DNA of 64,000 nt. It comes from Plutella xylostella. Lineage: Eukaryota; Arthropoda; Insecta; Lepidoptera; Plutellidae. Location of the stretch: contig NC_064007.1 of assembly GCF_932276165.1 (NCBI RefSeq), positions 8,752,001-8,816,000 on the forward strand, in the 5' to 3' direction. Made by a program: the position numbers and the translations under genes. Below are positions 1 to 8,484 of this stretch, piece after piece. The stretch's first letter is position 1. Each line of letters starts with the position of its first letter. The notes beneath the pieces are model-generated. The model had not been told where the DNA came from. It did no database searches and worked only from the letters and a program-made list of their open reading frames with translations.

Positions 1-459
1 TTTGGATATGTATATTCCACTCTAAGGTATGGCATAATATTCTGGGGTAATTCTACTGACATAGGACATGTTTTTAAATCGCAAAAAAAGTGCATCCGCG
101 CTATAAAAAAATTAAAACCGACTGATAGTTGTAAACAGCACTTTATTGAATTAAAAATTCTAACATTGCCGTGTCTGTACATTTACGAGATAGTTTCCTA
201 TTTGAAATCCAACAGACATCTCTTTAACACTTTCAGAAGTCGAAGATGCAAAAACAAAGTAGCGTCAAATTCACATAAGTCGGCTTTGTACAACAAAAGC
301 GTCTTAGGAATGGCTCCAAAAATATTTAATAGTTTGCCATCTCAAATAAGAGATATAGACAACGTCGTGCATTTTAGGTACGAAGTGAAAAAGATGTTAC
401 TTGCAAAGGCATATTACACTGTACATGAGTTCTTTACAGACCAAAACCAGATATATTAA
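1..459 (+). CDS. Jockey-like non-LTR retrotransposon, C-terminal end of reverse transcriptase ORF (partial)
   Basis: The frame is open from base 1 to a TAA stop, so the ORF starts before the window. It matches the stretch after the RT palm and thumb in Jockey-clade elements: 'YGIIFWG', then 'KKCIRAI', then a basic tail with 'ALYNKSVLGMAPKIFNSLP'. The RT element at 8.5-10.1 kb has the same order (YGILLWG, KRAIRSI, YNKLP), so the two belong to one broad clade but different subfamilies. Known role of the family: target-primed reverse transcription. Only the tail is visible, so activity cannot be judged. A start at an internal ATG (166) would be artificial. Confidence 0.85.
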   Translation, partial: FGYVYSTLRYGIIFWGNSTDIGHVFKSQKKCIRAIKKLKPTDSCKQHFIELKILTLPCLYIYEIVSYLKSNRHLFNTFRSRRCKNKVASNSHKSALYNKSVLGMAPKIFNSLPSQIRDIDNVVHFRYEVKKMLLAKAYYTVHEFFTDQNQIY

Positions 460-822
460 GGGCACATCCGAACGAATAGCTAAATATGTACTTAATCATG
501 AGTCAGGTACGACATTGTAATTGATTAATTTATACTTATTCTTTGACATGATTAATAACTATTTTGACTTATATATTATTTTTTTATTTTAATGTCTGTA
601 CAATTTGATAATTTATGTAGGTAATTTGACTTTCTGTATGATATCATAGCATGACATAGCATGACATTTAAATATTTTATATAATCAATTTATAACTAAT
701 ATTATTTGTACACCTTTACGGTAGACCATAGCAGTAGATTTAAAACTGACTTTGTAAATACCTGTCTGAAACCTATGTGTCACAAATAAATGATTTTGAA
801 GTTTGAAGTTTGAAGTTTGCTC
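460..822 (+). mobile_element. 3' UTR and tail of the Jockey-like element
   Basis: AT-rich 3' UTR following the stop. It contains an AATAAA signal at about 785-790 and ends in a short (TTTGAAG)n run at about 794-819. Such short tandem tails replace poly(A) in many Jockey-clade elements. The 3' boundary is set where the heptamer run stops; I did not find a target duplication because the 5' end is off the window. Confidence 0.7.
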
Positions 823-1014
823 TCTGAAGGACCTGTGTGGTGCACAATGCACATACAGGTGTATCACATGCAAATAAAAAATAAGCAGGGTACATAAAAA
901 TTTTGAGAAGCGTCTCCGTATTCCAGCTAGCTTCAGTAATCGTAACTGATCATTGAAGTTGAGCAACATGGCATGGTCAGTCATTGTATGGATTACCGAT
1001 TTATAGCCTATTCA

Positions 1015-1175
1015 GAAGCCTCCGGGCAGCTTAAAACATCTGACCGGGTTGACCTTACCTGACAACGCACTTATAACAAGCTTGCTTGTGTTGAAGTCTA
1101 CCAACCCGACTAGGCTTAAAAACCCTTCCTTCATTGGATGGAGACCCGTGCCTCAGCAGTGGTGAGGAGACGATG
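1015..1175 (+). repeat. Lepidopteran non-LTR 3'-end fragment
   Basis: The text 'ctgaccgggttgacc...acaacgcac', 'gttgaagtctaccaacccgact', 'ggatggagacccgtgcc' and 'cagcagtggtgaggagacgatgat' is the typical 3' end of a common Lepidopteran non-LTR family ending in a degenerate GATGAT run. Family recognition is from general memory of such repeats; the coding part is missing. Confidence 0.6.
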
Positions 1176-1845
1176 ATTCATAAATCTTGAAACTTTTATT
1201 TAAGTAGGTATTATTTTATATCAGTATCTGATGAAAAAAATATTACAGCAGTATTAAATGTGTTGGTGGCATAATTAAGTCCTATCACTGACAAGCAAAC
1301 ATACAAAAGCCAGAAACCCCCTACATTTTCTATCCCGGCGAAGACAACCGCCCTCAGTGCCGAGTAGCCGGGTCCACGACAAAGAAAATAAAATAGGTAT
1401 TTAATTATGTGGCCGGAGAGCGGCGGTCCGTGGCGCTGCATAGAGATGACGGATTAAACACGGCCCGAAAAAACCGGAACATGCAAATGAGAGTATTGTA
1501 AAAACCTGACGCCGGTATTCCGGGCCGGACGCCCGATCGGCAACTGTCAACAGAATCTCGTGTAATTAGTTTGTGTAAGTTTGTTTGTGCTGGCTGAGAG
1601 GGCTGTGTTTTATGGTGATGATGATTAGAAAGTATGATGATGAAAAACTACCTTAGTAAATGATGAGTGGATGACAGACAGCTGAGCTAAATATGTTGAC
1701 TAAAATCGTATTACAAAAGTGGTTCAGAGTGACCCCTTGAGTCATCTTTTTACGGCTTGTTATACCCTTTTTGCAACACCCTGTATAATTCATTTCATAA
1801 GTGTCTCACTGGATTGGACAACAAAAAGTTTTTCTGTAAATAATA
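1176..1845. other. Non-coding stretch left of the LTR element
   Basis: No credible gene. A GATGATGAT run near 1616-1650 is probably another decayed non-LTR tail. At 1721-1735 the text 'ggttcagagtgacccc' resembles the terminal repeat of the hairpin MITE at 59931-60092, so it may be an isolated end of that family. The rest is unassigned. Confidence 0.4.
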
Positions 1846-1849
1846 CTTT

Positions 1850-2051
1850 TGTAGGGACGACATTACAATGTATACCTAGCACGATATAGTTCAGCTTACT
1901 TTGCACCTTAGTAATCTAAGAGTCTCGGGTTGGCCGGGTTGTGAGTGGTCGCATACCAATTAACTTTTAACCATATTTCAAGTGCTAAATAAATATATAG
2001 TTACGTGGACTTATAATCTATTATTCGCAACCCAATCCCCGAGTCTCAACA
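1850..2051 (+). repeat. 5' LTR (202 bp)
   Basis: Begins TGTAGGGACG and ends TCTCAACA, i.e. TG...CA. It is repeated at 7011-7217. It lacks five bases (an extra 'aatat'-type unit near the TATA-like 'aaataaatatatag') that the 3' copy has. Confidence 0.95.
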
Positions 2052-2052
2052 T

Positions 2053-2065
2053 TGGTGACCCGACG
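2053..2065 (+). other. Primer binding site, tRNA-Trp-like
   Basis: One base after the 5' LTR lies TGGTGACCCGACG. The complement of an insect tRNA-Trp 3' end plus CCA is TGGTGACCCCGACG, so the match is full apart from one C missing from a run. tRNA-Trp priming is known for the CsRn1 lineage. Confidence 0.75.
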
Positions 2066-2098
2066 ATTGAAGTGAACCGCGATCGATAAAGTGCAATC

Positions 2099-2947
2099 AT
2101 GAACCCTTCTCCGTCACTTCCGGCCGGTGAAAACGCTTTGGCGCAGATCACGGTGTCCAGCAGGATACCGGACTTCTGGAAGGAGTCCCCACGCCTGTGG
2201 TTTGCCCAATTCGAGGCGGTGGTGGCCAATCAGAAGCTGGCCGACGAATCACGCTATAACTTAGTGATAGCAAAGCTAAGCCGCGAGCACGTCGAGCAGG
2301 TCAGTGATATTGTATTAACACCTCCTGACACAAAGAAATACGAAGCGCTTAAAACTCGACTTCTCGTTGTTTATGAGGAGTCTGAAGTTCGACAGGTCCA
2401 GAAGCTGCTGAAGGAACTGGAGCTAGGCGACCAGAAACCCTCCCAACTACTCAGGAGGATGCGAGACCTGGCAAAGAAAAAATTCAATGATGAAACATTA
2501 AATATGCTGTGGATGGGGCATCTACCATCAGCAGTACAGGCAATTCTGACGGTGAGTGAAGTGAAAGATCTAGAGAAACTGGCTGGCATGGCAGATAAGG
2601 TAGTCGAAACGACCCGATTTGCTGAGATCCAGGAGCTGTCATGTATGCGGAGCAGTGCCGTACCCAGTTCATCAGCCACGCAGGCTACCCTCGTTGAGCA
2701 GATAGCTCAGCTCACGCGGCGCTTGGACAACATGGAGACGTCGAGGTCAAGAGGCAGGTCAGTTGGTCGTAACGGATGGAAGAGTCATCGCTCTGCGTCA
2801 CGAAGTCGCGACCGGTCTGAACGCGTAAGGAGAGGAGACCCTAACTGGATGTGCTTCTACCACTTCCGGTACAAAGGAAAGGCCAACAAGTGCATTCAGC
2901 CTTGCGCATGGCAGAAGCAGCAGGAGTCAGAAGCAGGAAAAAACTAG
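2099..2947 (+). CDS. gag: Gag of the CsRn1-like LTR element
   Basis: 282 residues. The ATG lies 47 nt after the LTR and is the first in this frame. Residues 20-110 carry the capsid-like motif set 'WFAQFEAVVANQ...RYNLVIAKL' (helix-rich N-terminal capsid), then 'LLKELELGDQKPSQLLRRM' typical of CsRn1/Ty3 capsids. A basic Ser/Arg-rich linker (about 210-245) is followed by a zinc finger at 252-269 with spacing CX2HX9CX3C instead of the usual CX2CX4HX4C. The ORF ends in TAG directly after a slippery heptamer, so a share of ribosomes should continue into pol. Role: particle assembly and RNA packaging in the cytoplasm. Intact. Confidence 0.92.
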   Translation: MNPSPSLPAGENALAQITVSSRIPDFWKESPRLWFAQFEAVVANQKLADESRYNLVIAKLSREHVEQVSDIVLTPPDTKKYEALKTRLLVVYEESEVRQVQKLLKELELGDQKPSQLLRRMRDLAKKKFNDETLNMLWMGHLPSAVQAILTVSEVKDLEKLAGMADKVVETTRFAEIQELSCMRSSAVPSSSATQATLVEQIAQLTRRLDNMETSRSRGRSVGRNGWKSHRSASRSRDRSERVRRGDPNWMCFYHFRYKGKANKCIQPCAWQKQQESEAGKN

Positions 2948-2999
2948 ATTCGGTGCAGCCAGAGGCGAGCAGCTGTACCGGTATAATCAGCAAACGCCT
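2938..2999 (+). promoter_or_regulatory. -1 programmed ribosomal frameshift signal (gag/pol)
   Basis: A AAA AAC occupies 2938-2944 with AAA (2939-2941) and AAC (2942-2944) in the gag frame, immediately before the TAG stop at 2945-2947. This is the canonical XXXYYYZ heptamer. Six bases downstream a stem can form: CGGTGCAGC (2951-2959) with GCTGTACCG (2972-2980), 9 bp including one G-U. Loop bases AGGCG (2963-2967) are complementary to CGCCT (2995-2999), which would give an H-type pseudoknot. After the slip the frame continues as K-K-L-D-S-V into the protease. Confidence 0.85.
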
Positions 3000-5900
3000 G
3001 TGTATTAGAGATAAAAAAAGTGGACTAAAATTTTTGGTGGATACCGGTGCTAACGTATCTGTGTTACCTGTGTCGAAGTATAACCATTTCGCGAGTGATT
3101 GTAGTGAATATAAGCTATATGCAGCAAATGGTAGTGTGATAAAGACATTCGGTACAAAAACAATGATATTGGACTTTTGTTTACGTCGACCGTATAAATG
3201 GACATTTATTATAGCGGAGGTAACGCAACCAATATTAGGAGCAGATTTCTTGGCTCACCACGGTTTGATTGTGGATTTATCTTCCTCTAGGTTAATTGAT
3301 GATTTGACAAAATTGAAATCTATTGCCAGTATAGTGGAGGTGGATCAACCCACCGTGACAACAGTGGAGGATACGCACCCATTTCATGATTTGTTATGTA
3401 AGTACGTAAATATTACTAAACCTGCATCGTATAAGGAAGTACCTACACACGGTGTTTTTCACCACATCGAAACAACTGGACCTCCAGTATACGCTCGAGC
3501 TAGACCGTTACCACCATCTAGATATAAGAAAGTACAAGAGGAGTTTCGTTTTATGCAGGAAACAGGTATATGTAGGCCTTCAAAGAGCCCTTGGGCCAGT
3601 CCACTTCATGTGGTACCCAAGAAAAATGGGGAGTTACGTCCATGTGGGGATTATAGGAAACTAAACTCTATTACCAAGCCGGACAGATACCCGATACCTC
3701 GTTTATCTGACTTTACGTACATACTAACGGGTAAGAAAGTATTTTCTAAGATTGATATAAATAGGGCTTATCACTGTATTAGCACTGCACCAGAAGATAT
3801 AGAGAAAACTGCAATAATCACGCCGTTTGGTTTGTTTGAATTCCCGCGTATGACGTTTGGGTTGCGTAACGCCGCGCAAACGTTCCAGCGATTCATGCAC
3901 CATACTGTTTTTCAGGATCTGGACGTTGATTGTAAAAATAGTATCTTTTCCTATATCGATGACGTCATTTTAGCATCGCCTGACGAAGCTACACATCGTA
4001 AGCATCTAGAGTCATTATTTAAGCAGTTCGAAAGGTATAATCTTACTATAAATATGACAAAATGTGTGTTTGGAAAGGCAGAGATAGATTTTTTAGGCTA
4101 TCATGTCACATCAGATGGGATTCGTCCACTGGATGATAAAGTTAAAGCCGTTAACGAATTTCCGCGGCCCAACAACATCGATGAATTGCGACGATTTTTG
4201 GGCATGGTTAATTTTTATAGGTCTCATATACCAAATGCAGTTTCATCTCAATCGATACTTACTAGTTTCATTCATGGCTCTAAAAAGAAGGACAAAACAC
4301 CTATTGCTTGGACGCCAGACGCTGAGCTAGCATTTGAGGAATGTAAGGCGAGCTTGTGCGATGCGGTCATGCTGTCTCACCCGGTAGCGGATGCACCGCT
4401 CGCACTTATGACCGACTCTTCGGACACCTGCGTGGGTGCAGTGTTGCAACAACGTGTTGATAACGCTTGGTTACCTTTAGGTTACTTCTCAAAAAGTTTG
4501 TCTAAGACGGAACGGAAGTATAGCACGTATGATAGAGAGTTGTTAGGTATCTACTTAGCCATTCGTCATTTTCGGAATATGGTCGAGGGACGAATGCTGA
4601 CAGTTTATACAGATCATAAACCTATTACGTTCGCGTTTAGTAAAATAAATAGCGAGAAAGAGTTACCTAGACGTACACGTCACCTAATGTTTATCAGTGA
4701 GTTCACCACAGATATCAGACATGTGAGTGGGCAAGACAATGTTGTTGCGGACACGTTATCACGCGTCGCAACTATTAGCTGTCCCACGGTTATAGACTAC
4801 GAGGAACTCGCTAGGGAACAACAACAAGATACCTATATCGTACAAGTGTTGAATTCTGATGACACTGACGTTGCAGTTAAAAAAATAATACTACCTGGTA
4901 GTAGTTCATTTATTTTTTGCAATATTAGTAATGACAGAATTAGACCGTACTTACCTGAGAAGTTTCGACGTATAGCTTTTGATACAGTACATAATTTAAG
5001 TCACCCTGGAACCAGGACTACACGAAAATTGGTACAAGATCGTTTTTATTGGCCAAGTATGAATCGCGATGTTAGTCAATGGACTAAGACATGTATTCAA
5101 TGTCAGCGATCAAAGGTCAACCGACATACGATGTCAGCTTTGGGATCGTTTCCCCAGTGTGACAGATTCGAACACATTCACGTAGATTTAGTAGGACCTC
5201 TACCGATTTCACAAGATGGGTTCAGATATTGTCTTACTATAATAGATAGAGGAACGCGGTGGCCAGAATGTTTTCCTACAAAAGATATAACTGCTGAAAC
5301 TGTTGCACGAGTTATTCATGATAACTGGGTATGTAGATTTGGCAGCCCTAGGTTTCTGACTTCCGACCAGGGCCGGCAATTTGAAAGCAATTTATTCAGT
5401 GAACTTATGAAATTATTAGGCATAAAAAAACTACGTACAACACCCTACCACCCACAGAGCAACGGGGCGGTAGAGCGCTGGCACAGATCGCTTAAAGCTG
5501 CGTTGACTGCTCGCTTATGTAATGCACCATCATCATGGGTGTCGGAATTACCTACGGTGTTACTAGGGCTTAGGACAGCGGTGAGGAGCGATAACGGGAT
5601 AAGCGCAGCGGAATTGACTTACGGAACTACTTTGCGTTTACCTGCAGATTATTATGATACTAAGTCGAACTTAAATATTGATAGCAGTAATGAGTACGTA
5701 TGGAAATTAAGAGATAATATAAGGAAATTTCGTTCTATGGCAATTAGGGAAAATAAAAATGGTAATATATTTATACATCCTGATTTAGAGACTTGCAGTC
5801 ACGTTTTTATACGAAACGACGCTGTTCGTAGGCCTTTACAGCCTACGTACGATGGTCCTTTTCGCGTGTTGGATAGAAATAGGAAGGTATATTACATTCA

Positions 5901-6075
5901 AATGTCAAATAGAAAAGTTCATATTTCTATAGACCGTTTAAAACCAGCATATTGCTTGAGTGAACGTAACGACGAATCTTCAACGACGGACACTGAGGTT
6001 CCTAATCACGATTCTCCTGTCACTTGTACCACGCGCAGTGGAAGAGTAACAAGAGTACCTATACGATTCAGGTGA
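2944..6075 (+). CDS. pol: Pol polyprotein (protease, RT, RNase H, integrase)
   Basis: Read in the -1 frame after the slippery site; the frame is open from at least 2851, and the residue numbers here count from that ATG. The aspartic protease has DTGANVS at 64. RT has RPCGDYRKLN, KIDINRAYH and the catalytic YIDD at 368-371. RNase H has TDSSDTCVGAVL, YDRELL and YTDHKPI. Integrase has an HHCC zinc domain (H...H, then CIQC), the catalytic triad D779, D839, E875 (DX59DX35E), and 'YDGPFRVLDR' as a GPY/F-type module near the C-terminus. No chromodomain is seen. The whole is uninterrupted and of normal length for the family. It depends on frameshifting for expression because there is no separate leader. 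Intact catalytic residues suggest function. Confidence 0.95.
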   Translation, partial: LDSVQPEASSCTGIISKRLCIRDKKSGLKFLVDTGANVSVLPVSKYNHFASDCSEYKLYAANGSVIKTFGTKTMILDFCLRRPYKWTFIIAEVTQPILGADFLAHHGLIVDLSSSRLIDDLTKLKSIASIVEVDQPTVTTVEDTHPFHDLLCKYVNITKPASYKEVPTHGVFHHIETTGPPVYARARPLPPSRYKKVQEEFRFMQETGICRPSKSPWASPLHVVPKKNGELRPCGDYRKLNSITKPDRYPIPRLSDFTYILTGKKVFSKIDINRAYHCISTAPEDIEKTAIITPFGLFEFPRMTFGLRNAAQTFQRFMHHTVFQDLDVDCKNSIFSYIDDVILASPDEATHRKHLESLFKQFERYNLTINMTKCVFGKAEIDFLGYHVTSDGIRPLDDKVKAVNEFPRPNNIDELRRFLGMVNFYRSHIPNAVSSQSILTSFIHGSKKKDKTPIAWTPDAELAFEECKASLCDAVMLSHPVADAPLALMTDSSDTCVGAVLQQRVDNAWLPLGYFSKSLSKTERKYSTYDRELLGIYLAIRHFRNMVEGRMLTVYTDHKPITFAFSKINSEKELPRRTRHLMFISEFTTDIRHVSGQDNVVADTLSRVATISCPTVIDYEELAREQQQDTYIVQVLNSDDTDVAVKKIILPGSSSFIFCNISNDRIRPYLPEKFRRIAFDTVHNLSHPGTRTTRKLVQDRFYWPSMNRDVSQWTKTCIQCQRSKVNRHTMSALGSFPQCDRFEHIHVDLVGPLPISQDGFRYCLTIIDRGTRWPECFPTKDITAETVARVIHDNWVCRFGSPRFLTSDQGRQFESNLFSELMKLLGIKKLRTTPYHPQSNGAVERWHRSLKAALTARLCNAPSSWVSELPTVLLGLRTAVRSDNGISAAELTYGTTLRLPADYYDTKSNLNIDSSNEYVWKLRDNIRKFRSMAIRENKNGNIFIHPDLETCSHVFIRNDAVRRPLQPTYDGPFRVLDRNRKVYYIQMSNRKVHISIDRLKPAYCLSERNDESSTTDTEVPNHDSPVTCTTRSGRVTRVPIRFR

Positions 6076-6512
6076 AGTTATTTAGGTACTTATTGTAGGT
6101 ATTTTTTTAGGTACTTTTTTTTGTAGATGATAAGTATGTCAACTAAATTTAATTAATATAAGTAATAAGAATACCTTGTATTTGTATTTCATATTTGTAT
6201 TTTTGATGATATTCGATTATATTGTTATAACATGCACTATCTTACTAAGAATTTTAGTTTTATTATTTCGTCCAGTGAAAGCTACGATAATATTAAGCGA
6301 CGCGATATACCTTTAATTTAGTTAACAATCAATGTAACAGCTAGCATAGCTACGTATCGCTTAGTAGTATGATAGCACCTTTACAGTTAGAATAAGTAGG
6401 TTACGTATAAGCATTAATACACTTTATATACATAAGTCTTTGCAAATATTTTTATTGTATCACGGATTGATTACTCGCAGTACTTATTGTCCAAATTAAC
6501 AATACCTATACA
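6076..6512 (+). other. Non-coding spacer between pol and the third ORF
   Basis: AT-rich, no ORF. 'ttgattactcgcag' ending at 6480 is a possible 3' splice site 32 nt before the third ORF's ATG. That would allow a spliced subgenomic mRNA as for env genes; this is inference only. Confidence 0.4.
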
Positions 6513-6791
6513 ATGGGTAAATCATACAGCAAGTCAGAGGAAATTATCATCGCCCAAAATGGCGCGAATAATGCTAGTAATAGCTCATTAGAGCAGAAGA
6601 TAGAAGTATATGGCACAGTGGTGGCAAGTTTTCTTGTATTGTTTTTATTATGTGCTACGTGTCTCTTGTGCAAAAAGTGTAAAAAAGGAGTGAAAACCTG
6701 GGCTCGAAAGGAGTTCATTACTGCAATTTCATTAGATCAATTGGACAAAACTGCTAGGCAACAAACAGCTGCCAACGCGCAGTACGCATGA
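6513..6791 (+). CDS. Third ORF in the env position: small myristoylatable single-pass membrane protein
   Basis: 92 residues, lying between pol and the polypurine tract, inside the element. I do not recognise a named family. The N-terminus MGKSYSKSEE fits the N-myristoylation rule (Gly2, Ser6, Lys7). A polar stretch of about 30 residues rich in Asn and Ser (possible glycosylation at N20, N23) is followed by one hydrophobic span, about residues 33-53. Four cysteines are spaced every third residue (47, 50, 53, 56) at its inner face, and a basic cluster KKCKKGVK (54-61) follows. The last 30 residues are polar. This order resembles small fusogenic (FAST-type) or viroporin-like membrane proteins, not a classical envelope. 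ATG chosen because Gly2 follows it. Preserved in an otherwise intact young element, so probably selected; function is unproven. Confidence 0.75.
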   Translation: MGKSYSKSEEIIIAQNGANNASNSSLEQKIEVYGTVVASFLVLFLLCATCLLCKKCKKGVKTWARKEFITAISLDQLDKTARQQTAANAQYA

Positions 6792-6992
6792 ACAGTGTAT
6801 CTACATCCTTATCTAATGTTACTGTTTCTTCTTACTTAGTATTATATGTGTTTGTAACTTGATCTTCATGTTAATGTATTTACATGTCTTGTATGTGTGC
6901 GACCACGACGGCAACCTGTGTGTTTAAAATTTATTAGTAGGTATTACAGATCATTTGTAACTTTGTTCCAAAATGTTTGACATATTTTTTTC

Positions 6993-7010
6993 AAAAAAGG
7001 GGAGGAATGA
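6993..7010 (+). other. Polypurine tract
   Basis: AAAAAAGGGGAGGAATGA lies directly upstream of the 3' LTR. It primes plus-strand DNA synthesis in LTR elements. Confidence 0.85.
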
Positions 7011-7217
7011 TGTAGGGACGACATTACAATGTATACCTAGCACGATATAGTTCAGCTTACTTTGCACCTTAGTAATCTAAGAGTCTCGGGTTGGCCGGGT
7101 TGTGAGTGGTCGCATACCAATTAACTTTTAACCATATTTCAAGTGCTAAATAAATATAATATATAGTTACGTGGACTTATAATCTATTATTCGCAACCCA
7201 ATCCCCGAGTCTCAACA
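7011..7217 (+). repeat. 3' LTR (207 bp)
   Basis: Same sequence as 1850-2051 plus five bases in the 'aaataaatataatatatag' segment. Starts TGTAGGG, ends CAACA, followed by the CTTT target duplication. Confidence 0.95.
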
Positions 7218-7221
7218 CTTT

Positions 7222-7830
7222 CTAATCATGTAATTTTCTCAGTCTATTTTATAATTCACATTATATTTTATCTGGAATAGCGCCATCGGTCATCACTTCA
7301 TTTCGAATGTAGAGTGTTTTGGTGACGGCGCAGCTTGCGGGGCGCGGGGCGCAGGGGGCGGGGCATGCGGGGGGCGAGGGGTAAGTAGTTCACGAGTCAA
7401 TTTAAACAACATCTCCTGCCCACAAAACACGCACAAGAACTCATTTGAATACCACCGAAATTGGTAGAATTTCGGCAAAAAAATCACGAGTGTAAGTTCG
7501 TTTTGAAAGCGTGAAACAGGGCGGTGATTAGCATAAGTTCGTTGGTTTCCGAGCGAGTGTAATCCCACCTCAACTGGCCGAATTGCATTTGACTTCTGAA
7601 TTGCGCTGTGTTTTGTTTCGACTGTGGAGGTGAACCAGTGAGCGTGGAAATCATAGTAATTCTAACCTGTTTTGTTTATTCGTTTGTTTACCAACTGCAT
7701 AATAACTAGTAATGATAACTTATGTAGATTGTAGGTAGGTAAATACTTCGTTTTGTTGGAAATGTGTTTTTGGTCAGCAGAAATACATTATGTTTTTTAC
7801 CCTCATGTTTTTAGCTGCGATTGAGTTTTA
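7222..7830. other. Non-coding stretch between LTR element and RTE relic
   Basis: No credible gene. A G+C-rich patch at about 7318-7380 ('gcggggcgcggggcgcaggggg') stands out in an AT-rich setting. Nothing else assigned. Confidence 0.35.
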
Positions 7831-7843
7831 GTTGTTGTTGTTC

Positions 7844-8484
7844 CTATGGCACCCCAGAGGTGCAGAGGGTCTCCACTAACGTCCGCCACTTCCGCCTATC
7901 TTCGGCTGTACTTTTGGCCTCGCTCCAGCTTAGTCCAGCGGCTCGCAGCTCGTTTTCGACGCTTCGGCGCCATGTCTGGACAGGGCGTCCACGGGAGCGC
8001 TTGCCATTTGGTGGCCTCCAGTCAAAAGCTACGTTTGCGGCATTCGTAGCTCCTCTTCGTACAGTGTGCCCAATCCATCTCCACTTTCGCTTCGCAATTT
8101 CCTTGCCGATGGGAGATTGTCGGCACAGCTTCCACAGATCTTCGTTACGTATTGTCTTCGGCCAGAAAACGCGCAGGATCGATCTTAGGGACTTATTGAC
8201 GAACACTTGCAGTTTGTTCGTCAGCCCTTTCGTCACTCTCCACGTTTCGCAACCAAAGAGCAATACGGACTTCACGATGGAGTCGAAGAGGGAGATTTTT
8301 ATCCGCCTTGTGAGCACATTCGAGTCCCAAACAGGTTTGAGCTGGGCAAACGCAGCCTTCGCCTTCTTGATCCTGCTCTCTATATCCTCATCTGCTCCTC
8401 CCTGACGGGTGACCGTGCTTCCGAGGTAAGTGAATGTATCTACTTGCAACCTAGATTCTTCAGCTACATTAGCTGAAACCCTGA
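7844..8484 (-). pseudogene. RTE-clade non-LTR retrotransposon, C-terminal RT fragment
   Basis: Read on the minus strand from about 8484 to the stop at 7844-7846. The protein shows 'FTYLGSTVTRQGGADEDI', 'RIKKAKAAFAQLK', 'LLFGCETWRVTK', 'LRSILRVFWPKTI' and 'RWRWIGHTVRRG'-like text, the standard thumb and C-terminal region of RTE elements, as in the endonuclease-RT annotated in Heliconius. The N-terminal endonuclease and RT palm are absent here. The frame happens to stay open past 8484 on this strand, but that part is antisense to the Jockey-like element and not RTE. A short CAA-type tail follows the stop (near 7830). Confidence 0.85.

Larger units (their letters stand above)
1846..7221 (+). mobile_element. 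Complete Ty3/Gypsy LTR retrotransposon, CsRn1/Kabuki-like
   Basis: The element runs from the 5' LTR (1850) to the end of the 3' LTR (7217) and is flanked by a 4-bp duplication CTTT (1846-1849 and 7218-7221). The LTRs differ, as far as I can see, only by a 5-bp indel, so the insertion is recent. Internal order: primer site, gag, -1 frameshift, pol (protease, RT, RNase H, integrase with GPF-type C-terminus), a third small ORF, then polypurine tract. The Gag finger CX2HX9CX3C and a tRNA-Trp-like primer site are traits of the CsRn1 lineage, which includes Kabuki of Bombyx. All major ORFs are intact, so this copy may be active. Lineage assignment is inference from these traits. Confidence 0.93.
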
